Below, piece by piece: positions 1-8,445 of a stretch of 64,000 nt of DNA (within the stretch, counting starts at the first letter, position 1; the number at the start of each line of letters is the position of its first letter). Both the position numbers and the translations under genes were made by a program. Source of the DNA: Actinomycetes bacterium (lineage in GTDB: Bacteria; Actinomycetota; Actinomycetes; Streptosporangiales; Streptosporangiaceae); contig JAOPYO010000195.1 in the NCBI GenBank assembly GCA_025964575.1, forward strand, positions 25,902 through 89,901, read 5' to 3'. The notes under the pieces are model-generated. The model was not told the origin of the DNA, did no database searches, and saw nothing but the letters and a program-made list of their open reading frames with translations.

Positions 1-1
1 G

Positions 2-1708
2 GGCGGCGGGATCTATCCGCGCACCGCGAAGTCGATCCGGCTGAACCCGCAGATCCGCGATGCTCTCGGAATCGCCCCCGATGTCGCGGCGATGGCCCCG
101 TACGAGCTGATCCACGCGGCCCTCTGCGCACCTGTGGACCTGCTGTGGAACGGCGGGATCGGCACCTACGTCAAGTCGGCCGCCGAGAACCACGCCGACG
201 TGGGGGACAAGGCCAACGACTCGCTCCGGGCCGACGCCGTCGATCTGCGGTGCAAGGTCATCGGCGAGGGCGGCAACCTGGGGATGACCCAGCTCGGCCG
301 GATCGAGTTCGCCAAGGGCGGCGGCCTGGTCAACACGGACTTCATCGACAACTCCGCCGGGGTCGACACGTCCGACCACGAGGTCAACATCAAGATCCTG
401 CTGGATCAGGTGGTCCGCGACGGCGAGCTGACCGGCAAGCAGCGCAACCAGCTGCTCTACGACATGACCACCGAAGTCGGCGACCTGGTGCTGCCCGACA
501 ACTACCGGCAGAATGTGGTGCTGGCGGCGGCGCGTGCCCAGGCCACCGGCATGATGCACGTCCACTCCCGCTATCTGCGCAGACTCGAGCGGGATGGCAA
601 ACTCAAGCGGCGGCTGGAGTTCCTCCCCGACGACAAGACGCTCGCCGAGCGCAGGCAGGCCGGGCTGGGGCTGTTCCAGCCCGAGTTCGCGGTGTTGCTC
701 GCCTACACCAAGCTGACACTGGAGGACGAGCTGGTCGAGTCGGCGCTGCCCGACGAGAGCTATCTCGAGAGCTGGCTGGTCGACTACTTCCCGACCCCGC
801 TGCACGAGAAGTTCCGCACCTACATGGACCGGCATCCGCTCCGCAGGGAGATCATCACCACCCGGGTCGTGAACGACCTGGTCAACCGCAGCGGAATCAG
901 TTTCGTGTTCCGGATCAACGAGGAGACCGGAGCGGAGCCCTCCGACATCGCCCGTGCCTACCTGGTCGCCCGAGCGGTGTTCGACATGCCGCGATTCTGG
1001 GCCTCGGTGGAGGCACTCGACCATCAGGTCGAGGAGTCCGCGCAGATCTCGATGCTGCTGGAGGCCCGCAAGCTCACCGAGCGGGGCGCCCGTTGGCTGC
1101 TGCACAACCGGCGACCGCCGTTCGACATCGCCGAGACCATCGACTCCTTCGCCGGCGGCGCGCTGGCACTGGCGCCCATCCTGCCCAAGCTGCTGGTCGG
1201 CCGGGATCTGGACGCCTTCGAGGAGCGCCGCTCGGACTTCGCCGAGCGCGGCGTGCCAGACGAACTGGCGGAGCAGGTGGCGATGATGGTGCCCGCCTAC
1301 TCGACGTTCGACCTGGTCGAGATCGCCCGCGCCACCGACCGGCCGGTGCAGGAGACCGCCGAGGTCTACTTCGATCTCGCCGATCGGTTGCAGCTCTCCC
1401 GGCTGCGCGACCGGATCACCGCGCTACCCCGCGACGACCGGTGGCGCTCGATGGCCCGATCCTCCCTGCGCGACGACCTGTACGCGGCGCATGCGGCGCT
1501 CACCCGGGATGTCCTGGTGACCACCTTGCCAGGGGCCCTGCCGGAGGAACGGCTGGCGGCCTGGGTGGAGAAGAACGAGGCCGCGGTCATGCGCTCCCGC
1601 CAGACCCTCACCGAGATCTGGGAGAGTGACAGCTTCGACCTCGCCACCCTGTCGGTGGCACTCGGCGCCATCCGCACCCTTGTGACGGCGAGCACGCTCC
1701 CGCGCTGA
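2..1708 (+). CDS. gdh: NAD-specific glutamate dehydrogenase, large type (C-terminal part)
   Basis: Oxidative deamination of glutamate to 2-oxoglutarate with NAD, in the cytoplasm. The gene enters from the left edge; the frame is open from base 2, so the ORF-track ATG at 92 is internal. About 568 C-terminal residues are visible, including the glycine-rich stretch VIGEGGNLGMTQLGRIEFA and NTDFIDNSAGVDTSDHEVN, typical of the ~180 kDa bacterial GDH family (Bac_GDH, Mycobacterium Rv2476c type). The family is normally about 1600 residues, so roughly two thirds lie outside the window. It converges on the minus-strand prfB side. A 17-bp perfect inverted repeat follows the stop by 33 bp. Confidence 0.93.
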   Translation, partial: GGGIYPRTAKSIRLNPQIRDALGIAPDVAAMAPYELIHAALCAPVDLLWNGGIGTYVKSAAENHADVGDKANDSLRADAVDLRCKVIGEGGNLGMTQLGRIEFAKGGGLVNTDFIDNSAGVDTSDHEVNIKILLDQVVRDGELTGKQRNQLLYDMTTEVGDLVLPDNYRQNVVLAAARAQATGMMHVHSRYLRRLERDGKLKRRLEFLPDDKTLAERRQAGLGLFQPEFAVLLAYTKLTLEDELVESALPDESYLESWLVDYFPTPLHEKFRTYMDRHPLRREIITTRVVNDLVNRSGISFVFRINEETGAEPSDIARAYLVARAVFDMPRFWASVEALDHQVEESAQISMLLEARKLTERGARWLLHNRRPPFDIAETIDSFAGGALALAPILPKLLVGRDLDAFEERRSDFAERGVPDELAEQVAMMVPAYSTFDLVEIARATDRPVQETAEVYFDLADRLQLSRLRDRITALPRDDRWRSMARSSLRDDLYAAHAALTRDVLVTTLPGALPEERLAAWVEKNEAAVMRSRQTLTEIWESDSFDLATLSVALGAIRTLVTASTLPR

Positions 1709-1741
1709 CACCTCCGCCGTGATCTGCCCGCGCACCATCTT

Positions 1742-1784
1742 CCGTGATCATGCAATCGGTCGACGAACGATTGCATGATCACGG
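1742..1784. repeat. Dispersed palindromic repeat, copy 1
   Basis: Perfect 17-bp arms CCGTGATCATGCAATCG and CGATTGCATGATCACGG around a 9-nt loop. It lies 33 bp after the gdh stop. Related palindromes occur at 40228, 53582 and 59004, each directly after a plus-strand stop codon. It could act as a terminator or be a REP/MITE-like element; there is no T-tract. Confidence 0.85.
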
Positions 1785-1914
1785 GCGGGGCGGGGCGTTC
1801 AGCCGCTCTCTGGGTCATCGGGTGCCGGCGGGCCCGCACGCAGCGGTCGCTCGGGATAGTGCCGGACCGCCGGCACCCGACGAGTCTTGGAGGCCCCGCG
1901 TTCAGGGCCGTGAC

Positions 1915-2007
1915 TCAGTGGGCCGATCTAGAGGCCGAGCCACTGCGGGCGCTGAACAGCCCGAGCAAAAGAGGGAGCGCCGCGATTGCGGTAAGACGTC
2001 CACGCAT
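1915..2007 (-). CDS. Possible 30-residue secreted or leader peptide
   Basis: This short ATG ORF lies in the otherwise empty 411-bp gap between gdh and prfB and is not in the ORF track. It encodes MRGRLTAIAALPLLLGLFSA followed by a Ser/Arg tail, i.e. a charged start plus one hydrophobic segment, like a signal peptide or tiny membrane protein. A GGGGGG stretch lies about 6 nt upstream as a possible ribosome site. I do not recognise a family, and chance is a real alternative at this length. The rest of the gap (1785-1914 and 2008-2119) shows nothing else I can name. Confidence 0.3.
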   Translation of the reverse strand: MRGRLTAIAALPLLLGLFSARSGSASRSAH

Positions 2008-2119
2008 GAGTGCCCCCCGAGGGGTAAGGCGACGGTGCAGTGCACTCATCATCACACGGTGACGGAAAAATTACCCTGCGAATGCGAAAGTCGGCCTCGG
2101 AAGGCCTGTCAGGCCCAGG

Positions 2120-3241
2120 TCAGGAGGCGTCGGCCTCGGCCTCGGCACGGCGGAGCCAGCGGATCTCGGCGTCGATGAAGTCGTCGATCGCACCGTCGAG
2201 GACGGCCTGCGGGTTGCCCTCTTCGTGGTTGGTGCGCAGGTCCTTGACCATCTGGTAGGGCTGGAGGACGTAGCTGCGGATCTGGGTGCCCCAGCTGCTG
2301 GTGCCCTCACCTCGCAGTTTGTTCATCTCATCGGTCTCTTCCTGCCGCTTGCGCTCCAGCAGCTTGGCCTGAAGGACCGTCATCGCGGTGGCCTTGTTCT
2401 GCAGCTGGCTGCGTTCGTTCTGGCAGGACACGACGATGCCGGTCGGCAGGTGGGTGAGGCGCACCGCGGAGTCGGTCGTGTTGACTCCCTGCCCGCCGGG
2501 ACCAGAAGATCGGTAGACGTCCACCCGCAGGTCGTCGTCCGGGATGTCGATGTGGTCGGTCTGCTCGACCACCGGCACCACGTCCACACCGGCGAACGAG
2601 GTCTGCCGGCGGCCCTGGTTGTCGAATGGTGAGATCCGGACCAGCCGGTGGGTGCCATGCTCTCCGCGGAGCGTGCCGTAGGCATACGGGGCCTTGACCG
2701 TGAAGGTCGTCGACTTGATCCCGGCCTCCTCCGCGAAGGAGGTCTCGTAGATCTCGGTCGGATAGCCATGACGCTCGGCCCAGCGGGTGTACATCCGCTG
2801 CAACTGCTGGGCGACGTCGGCGGCGTCCACCCCACCCGCCTGGGAGTTGATCGTGACCAACGCCTCGCGGGCGTCGTATTCCCCGGACATCAGGGTGCGA
2901 ATCTCGAGCTGCTGGATGTCCGCGAGGAGGGTTGCCAGCTCGCGGTCGGCCTCCTCGCGGGTGTCGGCGTCGTCCTCCGCCTCCGCCAGCTCGTACAGCA
3001 CGCCCACGTCGTCGAGACGGCTGCGCAGTCCCTCGACCTTGCTCAGCTCGCTCTCGAGATACGACAGCCGGCGTGTGACGTCCTGTGCGTGGTCCTGGTC
3101 GTTCCACAGGCTGGGGTCGGCCGCCTCCTCCCGGAGCTCGGCGATGTCCCTGCGCATCACATCGAGGTCGAGTACGGCCTCGATGCCGGTGAGCGTCGAG
3201 TTGAGCTCCTTGAGCTGATCTACGGGGTCGATGACTGCCAC
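2120..3241 (-). CDS. prfB: Peptide chain release factor 2
   Basis: Release factor 2 recognises UGA and UAA stop codons in the ribosomal A site and triggers peptide release. The 373-residue protein has the family's usual length. It carries the anticodon-like SPF tripeptide ([16 protein letters not shown]) and the catalytic GGQ loop ([16 protein letters not shown]). Translation begins at a GTG ([10 protein letters not shown]). The frame is uninterrupted, so there is no programmed UGA frameshift of the E. coli type. It is divergent from the lipoprotein gene at 3412, and neighbours ftsE/ftsX as is usual in actinobacteria. Confidence 0.96.
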   Translation of the reverse strand: MAVIDPVDQLKELNSTLTGIEAVLDLDVMRRDIAELREEAADPSLWNDQDHAQDVTRRLSYLESELSKVEGLRSRLDDVGVLYELAEAEDDADTREEADRELATLLADIQQLEIRTLMSGEYDAREALVTINSQAGGVDAADVAQQLQRMYTRWAERHGYPTEIYETSFAEEAGIKSTTFTVKAPYAYGTLRGEHGTHRLVRISPFDNQGRRQTSFAGVDVVPVVEQTDHIDIPDDDLRVDVYRSSGPGGQGVNTTDSAVRLTHLPTGIVVSCQNERSQLQNKATAMTVLQAKLLERKRQEETDEMNKLRGEGTSSWGTQIRSYVLQPYQMVKDLRTNHEEGNPQAVLDGAIDDFIDAEIRWLRRAEAEADAS

Positions 3242-3411
3242 GACCCCAGCTTATCGGCGGTCTGCGGCGCACAGGGCGCCGAATACCCTCGGGTGGGCCG
3301 TTGCCAGGGTTGATGCGCAGTTGAGGCCGGTCGGACTCCGTATGAGTTCGTACGGATGGCAGAATCAGCGGTCAGCAAGAGTGGATTTCGGACGACCTGG
3401 GGGGCTGTACG

Positions 3412-4440
3412 GTGCGAAAGACGGCAGCCGCGCTGATGGCCGTGCTGCTTCTGCCTGGGATGACCGCGTGCGCACAGCGGAAGAAGACGCCCACGAGGCC
3501 GGTGGCCATCACCTCCACGCCCGCCCCTGAGGCGCTCACGCCGCAGGTCGCGGCGCAGGCTCTGAAGGAGTACATCAACAACGAGGACGTGGCCCGGGCC
3601 AGCGGTGACGAACGGCTGGCCCTGTCCTGGGCGGGCGACGGGCAGGCGCTGCTGACCGCGGCGGAGTTCCGCAAGTCGGCGTTCACCGGCGACCCGGTGC
3701 CCCGATACGTCTACGGCAAACCGACCCTGTACGTCCCCCGGCTCACCTCGTACCCGCAGTGGTTCGTGGCGTCGGTGGATCGCACGGTGCAGGGGCATCC
3801 GACGTCGAAGTATTCGGCTTTGATGGCGTTCAACCGCGCCTCGGTCTCCGGCAGGTGGAAGCTGAGCCTGTCCACGCTGGTCCTCAAGGGTGCGAAGGCT
3901 CCCCAGATCAAGGTGGATCCCGAGGGGTACGCGACGCCGCTGGCGACGTTCGACGGGGACCTGGTGATCAGGCCGCGCGACGTGCAGTCCATCCAGGCGG
4001 GCATGGCGGAAGAGGGCGCGGACAATCCCGGCCGGAGGGTCATGAAGCCCGGCCTCTACACCTCGGGCTACTACACGCAGACGCAGAAGGCCAAGAAGAA
4101 GGCCAAGGACGCCGGGCTCACCTACGAGCCCGTCTTCACCGCTACGACCTTCCCGGTGTTCGCGCTGCGGACCGTCGACGGAGGGGGTCTGGTGCTGTAC
4201 GCGCTGAGCCGCAACACCGTGACGTACGTCCGGAAGAAGGGCCTGCAGCCGGCCGTTCCCCGGGAGGTCGCCCACCTGCTCGACTCGCGGATCCTGAAGG
4301 ACCAGCTGCAGGTCTGGGAGACGCTGCAGTTCGGCGTGTACGACCCGGCCAAGCCGAAGACGAAGACCGCCCAGCCCAAGACGGACGTGATCGCTCAGGA
4401 CGGTGCGGCGACCAACGCGGCCAACAAGGCGAGCTCCTAG
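3412..4440 (+). CDS. Putative lipoprotein of unknown function (DUF8094-like)
   Basis: A 342-residue protein with a lipoprotein signal: MRKTAAALMAVLLLPGMTACAQ, with Cys at residue 20 as the probable lipidation site. It should be anchored outside the membrane. The body is globular with no further membrane span and a Lys/Thr-rich, low-complexity C-terminus (PKTKTAQPKT). GTG start with GGGGGG upstream. I recall proteins of this type annotated as DUF8094 in actinomycetes next to prfB and ftsE, but cannot confirm the family from sequence alone. No enzymatic motif is visible. Confidence 0.75.
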   Translation: MRKTAAALMAVLLLPGMTACAQRKKTPTRPVAITSTPAPEALTPQVAAQALKEYINNEDVARASGDERLALSWAGDGQALLTAAEFRKSAFTGDPVPRYVYGKPTLYVPRLTSYPQWFVASVDRTVQGHPTSKYSALMAFNRASVSGRWKLSLSTLVLKGAKAPQIKVDPEGYATPLATFDGDLVIRPRDVQSIQAGMAEEGADNPGRRVMKPGLYTSGYYTQTQKAKKKAKDAGLTYEPVFTATTFPVFALRTVDGGGLVLYALSRNTVTYVRKKGLQPAVPREVAHLLDSRILKDQLQVWETLQFGVYDPAKPKTKTAQPKTDVIAQDGAATNAANKASS

Positions 4441-4442
4441 GG

Positions 4443-4482
4443 CATGTCCCCGTGGATCTCGTCCGTCACGAACGGGGACATG
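4443..4482. terminator. Inverted repeat between convergent genes
   Basis: Perfect 11-bp arms CATGTCCCCGT and ACGGGGACATG lie between the stop of the lipoprotein gene (4440) and the stop of the minus-strand small gene (4504). The position between convergent ends suggests a bidirectional terminator. The T-tract is missing, as is common in high-GC actinobacteria. Confidence 0.6.
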
Positions 4483-4503
4483 GATCTACGGGGCTTGCCC
4501 TCG

Positions 4504-4686
4504 TTAGTACATCTGACGGAGCACCAGCGCCAGGACGAACATCAGCACCAGCGCGAGCAGGATCAGGGCCGGCGGCACCGCCGGGCCATGGTGGTGCACT
4601 TCGGCTCGGGTGGCTCGGCAGCTGGGACAGCGTCCCTCGACGACCGGACCCGAGCATCGAGCACAGATCAGATGTTCGCAGCTCAT
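4504..4686 (-). CDS. Small zinc-ribbon membrane protein
   Basis: A 60-residue protein with two cysteine pairs near the start (CARC and CPSC, about residues 8-22) that look like a zinc ribbon. They are followed by one strongly hydrophobic segment (PPALILLALVLMFVLALVLRQMY) ending at the C-terminus. It is probably a tail-anchored protein with a cytoplasmic metal knuckle. A purine-rich AAGGGAGGGG precedes the ATG. It sits between the lipoprotein gene and ftsE. Function unknown; the regular motif layout makes a real gene likely. Confidence 0.7.
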   Translation of the reverse strand: MSCEHLICARCSGPVVEGRCPSCRATRAEVHHHGPAVPPALILLALVLMFVLALVLRQMY

Positions 4687-4921
4687 CCTGCACCCCTCCC
4701 TTCCCGATCACTGCGGCCCTCGCTCCCGATCCGGTCCCGGTAACGGAACCCTGACTCGGATAGCTGGGTCGGTTACGCCCAAGTTGGACGATCCATGCCA
4801 GTGTCCCCTCTAGACTGCGGGATGGCCAACCGGTCCGCCAAACCGGAGCCCGCTTCGGTAGATGTCTCCTAGCTTTGGTTTTTCTCAGCCAGGAATACGG
4901 ACACCGTTGTTCAACAGCCCC

Positions 4922-4927
4922 TAGACT
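4922..4927 (+). promoter_or_regulatory. Candidate -10 element for ftsE
   Basis: TAGACT fits the actinobacterial TANNNT -10 hexamer and lies 19 nt before the GTG of ftsE. A second TAGACT is at 4811-4816. No convincing -35 hexamer is visible for either. Confidence 0.4.
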
Positions 4928-4946
4928 GGCACGCCGTGATGCAGCC

Positions 4947-5636
4947 GTGATCCACTTCGACAACGTCACCAAGGTCTACCCGAACCAGAACCGGCCAGCC
5001 CTCCAGCATGTGAACGTCGCCGTAGAAAAAGGCGAGTTCGTCTTCCTGGTGGGTCCGTCGGGCTCTGGTAAGTCGACCTTCCTGCGACTCGTGCTCAAAG
5101 AAGAGCGTCCAACAACAGGTCATGTTCATGTGGCCGGCAAAGATCTCAGCCGGTTGACCAACTGGAAGGTGCCGCATCTGCGGCGCCGGATCGGTTGTGT
5201 CTTCCAGGACTTCCGGCTCCTCCCCAACAAGAACGTCTTCGAGAACGTCGCGTTCGCACTCGAGGTGATCGGCAAGCCGAAGCGGTTCATCGGCAAGGTC
5301 GTGCCCGAGGTGATCGATCTGGTCGGTCTCGAAGGTAAACAGCACCGGCTGCCCGACGAGCTCTCCGGTGGCGAGCAGCAGCGCGTCGCCATCGCCAGGG
5401 CCTTCGTCAACCGACCGATGATCCTGCTCGCCGACGAGCCGACCGGGAACATCGACCCGGCAACCTCCATCGGCATCATGAAGGTGCTGGACCGGATCAA
5501 CCGGACGGGCACCACCGTCGTCATGGCCACCCACGACGCCGCGATCGTCGACGCCTTCCGCAAGCGGGTCGTCGAACTCGAGGACGGCAGGGTCGTCCGC
5601 GACCAGGCGCGTGGAGTCTACGGTCAGGCCTATTGA
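4947..5636 (+). CDS. ftsE: Cell-division ABC transporter ATP-binding protein FtsE
   Basis: ATPase subunit of the FtsEX complex, which links the divisome to activation of cell-wall hydrolases. The protein has Walker A (GPSGSGKST), the ABC signature ([14 protein letters not shown]) and Walker B ([10 protein letters not shown]). About 229 residues is the normal FtsE size. I place the start at GTG 4947 ([12 protein letters not shown]), because FtsE proteins begin directly with this strand; the track's start at 4875 adds an unlikely 24 residues. ftsX follows 94 bp downstream. Confidence 0.95.
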   Translation: MIHFDNVTKVYPNQNRPALQHVNVAVEKGEFVFLVGPSGSGKSTFLRLVLKEERPTTGHVHVAGKDLSRLTNWKVPHLRRRIGCVFQDFRLLPNKNVFENVAFALEVIGKPKRFIGKVVPEVIDLVGLEGKQHRLPDELSGGEQQRVAIARAFVNRPMILLADEPTGNIDPATSIGIMKVLDRINRTGTTVVMATHDAAIVDAFRKRVVELEDGRVVRDQARGVYGQAY

Positions 5637-5730
5637 TCCATATGGCCCCCGCCATGCGTACTGAGTCGTAGGGCCACGGCCTGACCGAACACCCACGTGG
5701 AACCACCGATCAGCGAGGACAGCGAAGGAC

Positions 5731-6642
5731 ATGCGAGTACAGTTCGTCTTCCAGGAGATCTGGATCGGTCTCCGCCGGAACCTGACGATGACGATCTCGC
5801 TCGTCATCACCGTCGCCATCGCCATGGCGCTTTTCGGCACCGGTCTGCTCATCAGGGCTCAGGTCGACAACTCCAAGAGTTATTGGTACGGCAAGGTCCA
5901 AGTCTCGGTTTTCCTCTGCAACAAGGCGAGCTCGAACCCGGCCTGTAGCAAGCGGGACGTCACCGATCAGGAGAAGGCCACCCTCAAGGCTGACCTGGAG
6001 AAGATGCCGCAGGTCAGCCAGGGCGGTGTGATAGAGGAGACTCCGGCTCAGGCGTTCGTGCGTTTCAAGGACCGTTTCGCCAGCCAGCCGGGCTTCGTGC
6101 AGAGCACCAAGGAAGGCGACATCCCCGGCTCCTTCCGGGTCCGGTTGAAGAACCCGGAGCAGTGGAAGATCGTCGTCGATCAGCTGAACGGCAAGCCGGG
6201 CGTGGACCAGGTGGTCAACGAGCAGGAGATCCTGAAGAAGTTCTTCACCATCCTGAACGGCCTGCAGTATGCCGCGCTGATCATCGCGCTCATCCAGGTG
6301 ATCGCGGCGGTGCTGCTGGTGGCGAACACGGTCCGGCTGTCGGCGTTCAACCGGCGACGAGAGACCGGCATCATGCGGTTGGTCGGGGCCTCGAACACCT
6401 ACATCCAGCTGCCGTTCATCCTCGAGGGCGCGATCGCCGGCTTCGTCGGCGGGATCATCGCCACCGGACTGCTGATCATCGCCAAGTTGATGTTGATCGA
6501 CCGGTTGCAGGGCTCGCTGCAGTTCGCCAGTCAGCTGGGCTGGGGGTCGGTGATCCAGGTCATCGTGATCTCGATAGTCTTCGGAATCCTGCTGTGCGCC
6601 GGAGCCTCGTTCCTCACCCTCCGCCGCTACCTGCGCGTCTGA
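5731..6642 (+). CDS. ftsX: Cell-division membrane protein FtsX
   Basis: Membrane partner of FtsE. The 303-residue protein has an N-terminal membrane segment (TMTISLVITVAIAMALFGTGLLI), a large extracellular loop at about residues 50-160 that would contact peptidoglycan hydrolase regulators, and three C-terminal membrane segments of the FtsX/MacB type (ALIIALIQVIAAVLLVANTV; GAIAGFVGGIIATGLLIIAKLML; VIQVIVISIVFGILLCAGASFL). GAAGGA precedes the ATG at good distance. It is co-directional with ftsE and the S41 protease gene. Confidence 0.95.
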   Translation: MRVQFVFQEIWIGLRRNLTMTISLVITVAIAMALFGTGLLIRAQVDNSKSYWYGKVQVSVFLCNKASSNPACSKRDVTDQEKATLKADLEKMPQVSQGGVIEETPAQAFVRFKDRFASQPGFVQSTKEGDIPGSFRVRLKNPEQWKIVVDQLNGKPGVDQVVNEQEILKKFFTILNGLQYAALIIALIQVIAAVLLVANTVRLSAFNRRRETGIMRLVGASNTYIQLPFILEGAIAGFVGGIIATGLLIIAKLMLIDRLQGSLQFASQLGWGSVIQVIVISIVFGILLCAGASFLTLRRYLRV

Positions 6643-6697
6643 TCGCGCTTTAGCTTCACCTGTGGCGCGGGCCGATGCCGGCGTCGGCTCGCGCGCG

Positions 6698-6703
6698 TAG
6701 ACT
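6698..6703 (+). promoter_or_regulatory. Leaderless -10 element for the S41 protease gene
   Basis: TAGACT lies exactly 7 nt before ATG 6711, so transcription would start at or within a base of the start codon. This supports 6711 over the longer track start at 6675. Confidence 0.5.
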
Positions 6704-6710
6704 GCTCGGC

Positions 6711-7883
6711 ATGCTCCGGCTCACGGGTCGTGTGCTCCACGGGACGGTCGTCGTCGTCGCCGTGGTCTGCGCCTACGGTGCCGGGATCATGAGCGGCGCC
6801 GGCCCGATGAAACGTACGCCTCAGGCGATCGAACCGGCCCTGCTCGACGAGGCGGCCGGTCGCATCGCCACGGAGGCAGCGGTGCCGGTGCCGCGCGGTG
6901 AGCTGGAACGCGCCGCCATCAACGCGATGCTGCACCGGCTGGGTGATCGCTGGGCGCACTACTACACCGCACAGGAGTACGACGACGTGCAGGGCCGGCT
7001 CAATGGTCGCTACAGCGGGGTCGGTCTGTGGCTGGGCGCGGCCGACGGTTCGGCCGTACGGGTGGCCAGTGTGCAGCCTGGCTCGGCCGCCGCGAAGGCG
7101 GGCGTACGCGTCGGGGACGTGATCGTCGCCGTGTCGGGCGTACCGGCCACCGGCTGGACCGTGACCAAGGTCGCGATGGCCCTGCGCAGTCAATCGGTGG
7201 CCGGGGTGGGGCTCACGGTCCGCCGGGGCGCGATGGAACACCGTTTCCAACTGGTGCGGTCACAAGTGCGGACCACCGACGTGACCGTGGAACAGCGTCC
7301 TGGCCACGTGCGGCTGATCCAGATCGGAGCTTTTACCCGGGGCGTGGGGCGGCAGGTGCGGAGTGCGGTGACCGCGGACCTGCCCGGCCACGCGGGCGGG
7401 ATAGTCCTCGATCTGCGCGGGAACCCGGGCGGCTTACTCGACGAGGCGGTGGACACCACCTCGGCCTTCCTCGCCAATGGTCCGGTGGTCACCTACGAGA
7501 AGCGTGGCAGGGCGCCGCAGCGGTTCGACGTGACCGCCCCCGGCGATGCGAAGACCCCGCTGGTCGTGCTCGTGGACGCCGGTACGGCGAGCGCCGCGGA
7601 AATCGTGGCCGGGTCCCTGAGTGACCGGGAGCGCGCGGTGATCGTAGGATCGCGTACGTTCGGAAAGGGATCGGTCCAGGAACCGGTCCGGTTGGGCGAC
7701 GGGTCCGCGCTGGAACTGACCGTCGGTCGCTACCGGACCCCCGGCGGCCGTAACCTCGACGGGGTCGGGATCGATCCTGACGTGGCGATCTCCTCCGATC
7801 GCCCACCCCAGGTGGCCGAGCAGCGCGCACTGGCCGTGCTGCACGGTCTGCTCGCCACGCTGCCGACGAAAGACCGAGGCTGA
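6711..7883 (+). CDS. PDZ-containing S41 carboxyl-terminal processing protease
   Basis: Membrane-anchored serine protease of the C-terminal processing (Ctp) family. After one N-terminal membrane segment ([19 protein letters not shown]) come a PDZ domain ([39 protein letters not shown]) and the S41 catalytic domain. The nucleophile Ser is in [13 protein letters not shown] and the general-base Lys in [10 protein letters not shown]. At about 390 residues it is typical. It sits between ftsEX and smpB with only 4 nt to smpB, so the two are probably co-transcribed. In this context it may process envelope or PG-hydrolase regulators; that part is inference. Confidence 0.9.
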   Translation: MLRLTGRVLHGTVVVVAVVCAYGAGIMSGAGPMKRTPQAIEPALLDEAAGRIATEAAVPVPRGELERAAINAMLHRLGDRWAHYYTAQEYDDVQGRLNGRYSGVGLWLGAADGSAVRVASVQPGSAAAKAGVRVGDVIVAVSGVPATGWTVTKVAMALRSQSVAGVGLTVRRGAMEHRFQLVRSQVRTTDVTVEQRPGHVRLIQIGAFTRGVGRQVRSAVTADLPGHAGGIVLDLRGNPGGLLDEAVDTTSAFLANGPVVTYEKRGRAPQRFDVTAPGDAKTPLVVLVDAGTASAAEIVAGSLSDRERAVIVGSRTFGKGSVQEPVRLGDGSALELTVGRYRTPGGRNLDGVGIDPDVAISSDRPPQVAEQRALAVLHGLLATLPTKDRG

Positions 7884-7887
7884 TCAA

Positions 7888-8370
7888 GTGCCACGTGAGC
7901 AAGGGCGCAAGCTCATTGCCCAGAACAAAAAGGCCCGTTACGACTACCACATCGATGACACGTGGGAGGCGGGTCTGGTCCTGATGGGCACCGAAGTCAA
8001 GTCGCTGCGCATGGGACGGGCCTCGCTGGTCGACGGCTACGCTCAGGTCCGTGACGGCGAGTTGTGGCTGATGAACGTGCACATCCCGGAGTACCTCCAG
8101 GGCACGTGGACCAATCACTCGGCTCGCCGGAGCCGCAAGCTGCTCCTGCACAAGAGGGAGATCCAGCGGATCATCGAAAAGACCAGGGAGTCGGGATTGA
8201 CGTTGATCCCGCTCTCCTTGTATTTCAATGACGGCAGGGCCAAGGTCGAGATCGGGCTGGCGCGCGGCAAGAAGTCACACGACAAGCGCCAGGCCATAGC
8301 GGAGCGTGAGGGAAAACGGGAGATGGCGCGTGCCACTCGGCACCGTGGGCGGGCCCCCGGCAGTGTGTAG
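7888..8370 (+). CDS. smpB: SsrA-binding protein SmpB
   Basis: Binds tmRNA and delivers it to stalled ribosomes in trans-translation. The 160-residue protein starts at GTG ([22 protein letters not shown]) and shows the family core [36 protein letters not shown] plus the basic C-terminal tail ([28 protein letters not shown]) that reads the empty mRNA channel. It lies 4 nt after the protease stop. Its RNA partner ssrA is in the same window at 10783, separated by one gene. Confidence 0.97.
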   Translation: MPREQGRKLIAQNKKARYDYHIDDTWEAGLVLMGTEVKSLRMGRASLVDGYAQVRDGELWLMNVHIPEYLQGTWTNHSARRSRKLLLHKREIQRIIEKTRESGLTLIPLSLYFNDGRAKVEIGLARGKKSHDKRQAIAEREGKREMARATRHRGRAPGSV

Positions 8371-8445
8371 GACACCGGAACATCACCATGCGGTCGAGGT
8401 CTCGGGTGGCGGGGCATAGTCATGGGGGCGATGAAAGGATTGTGG

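Noticed and set aside
2120-3241. Programmed frameshift in prfB
   Set aside because: The frame is continuous from the GTG start; no in-frame UGA with a slippery site is present.
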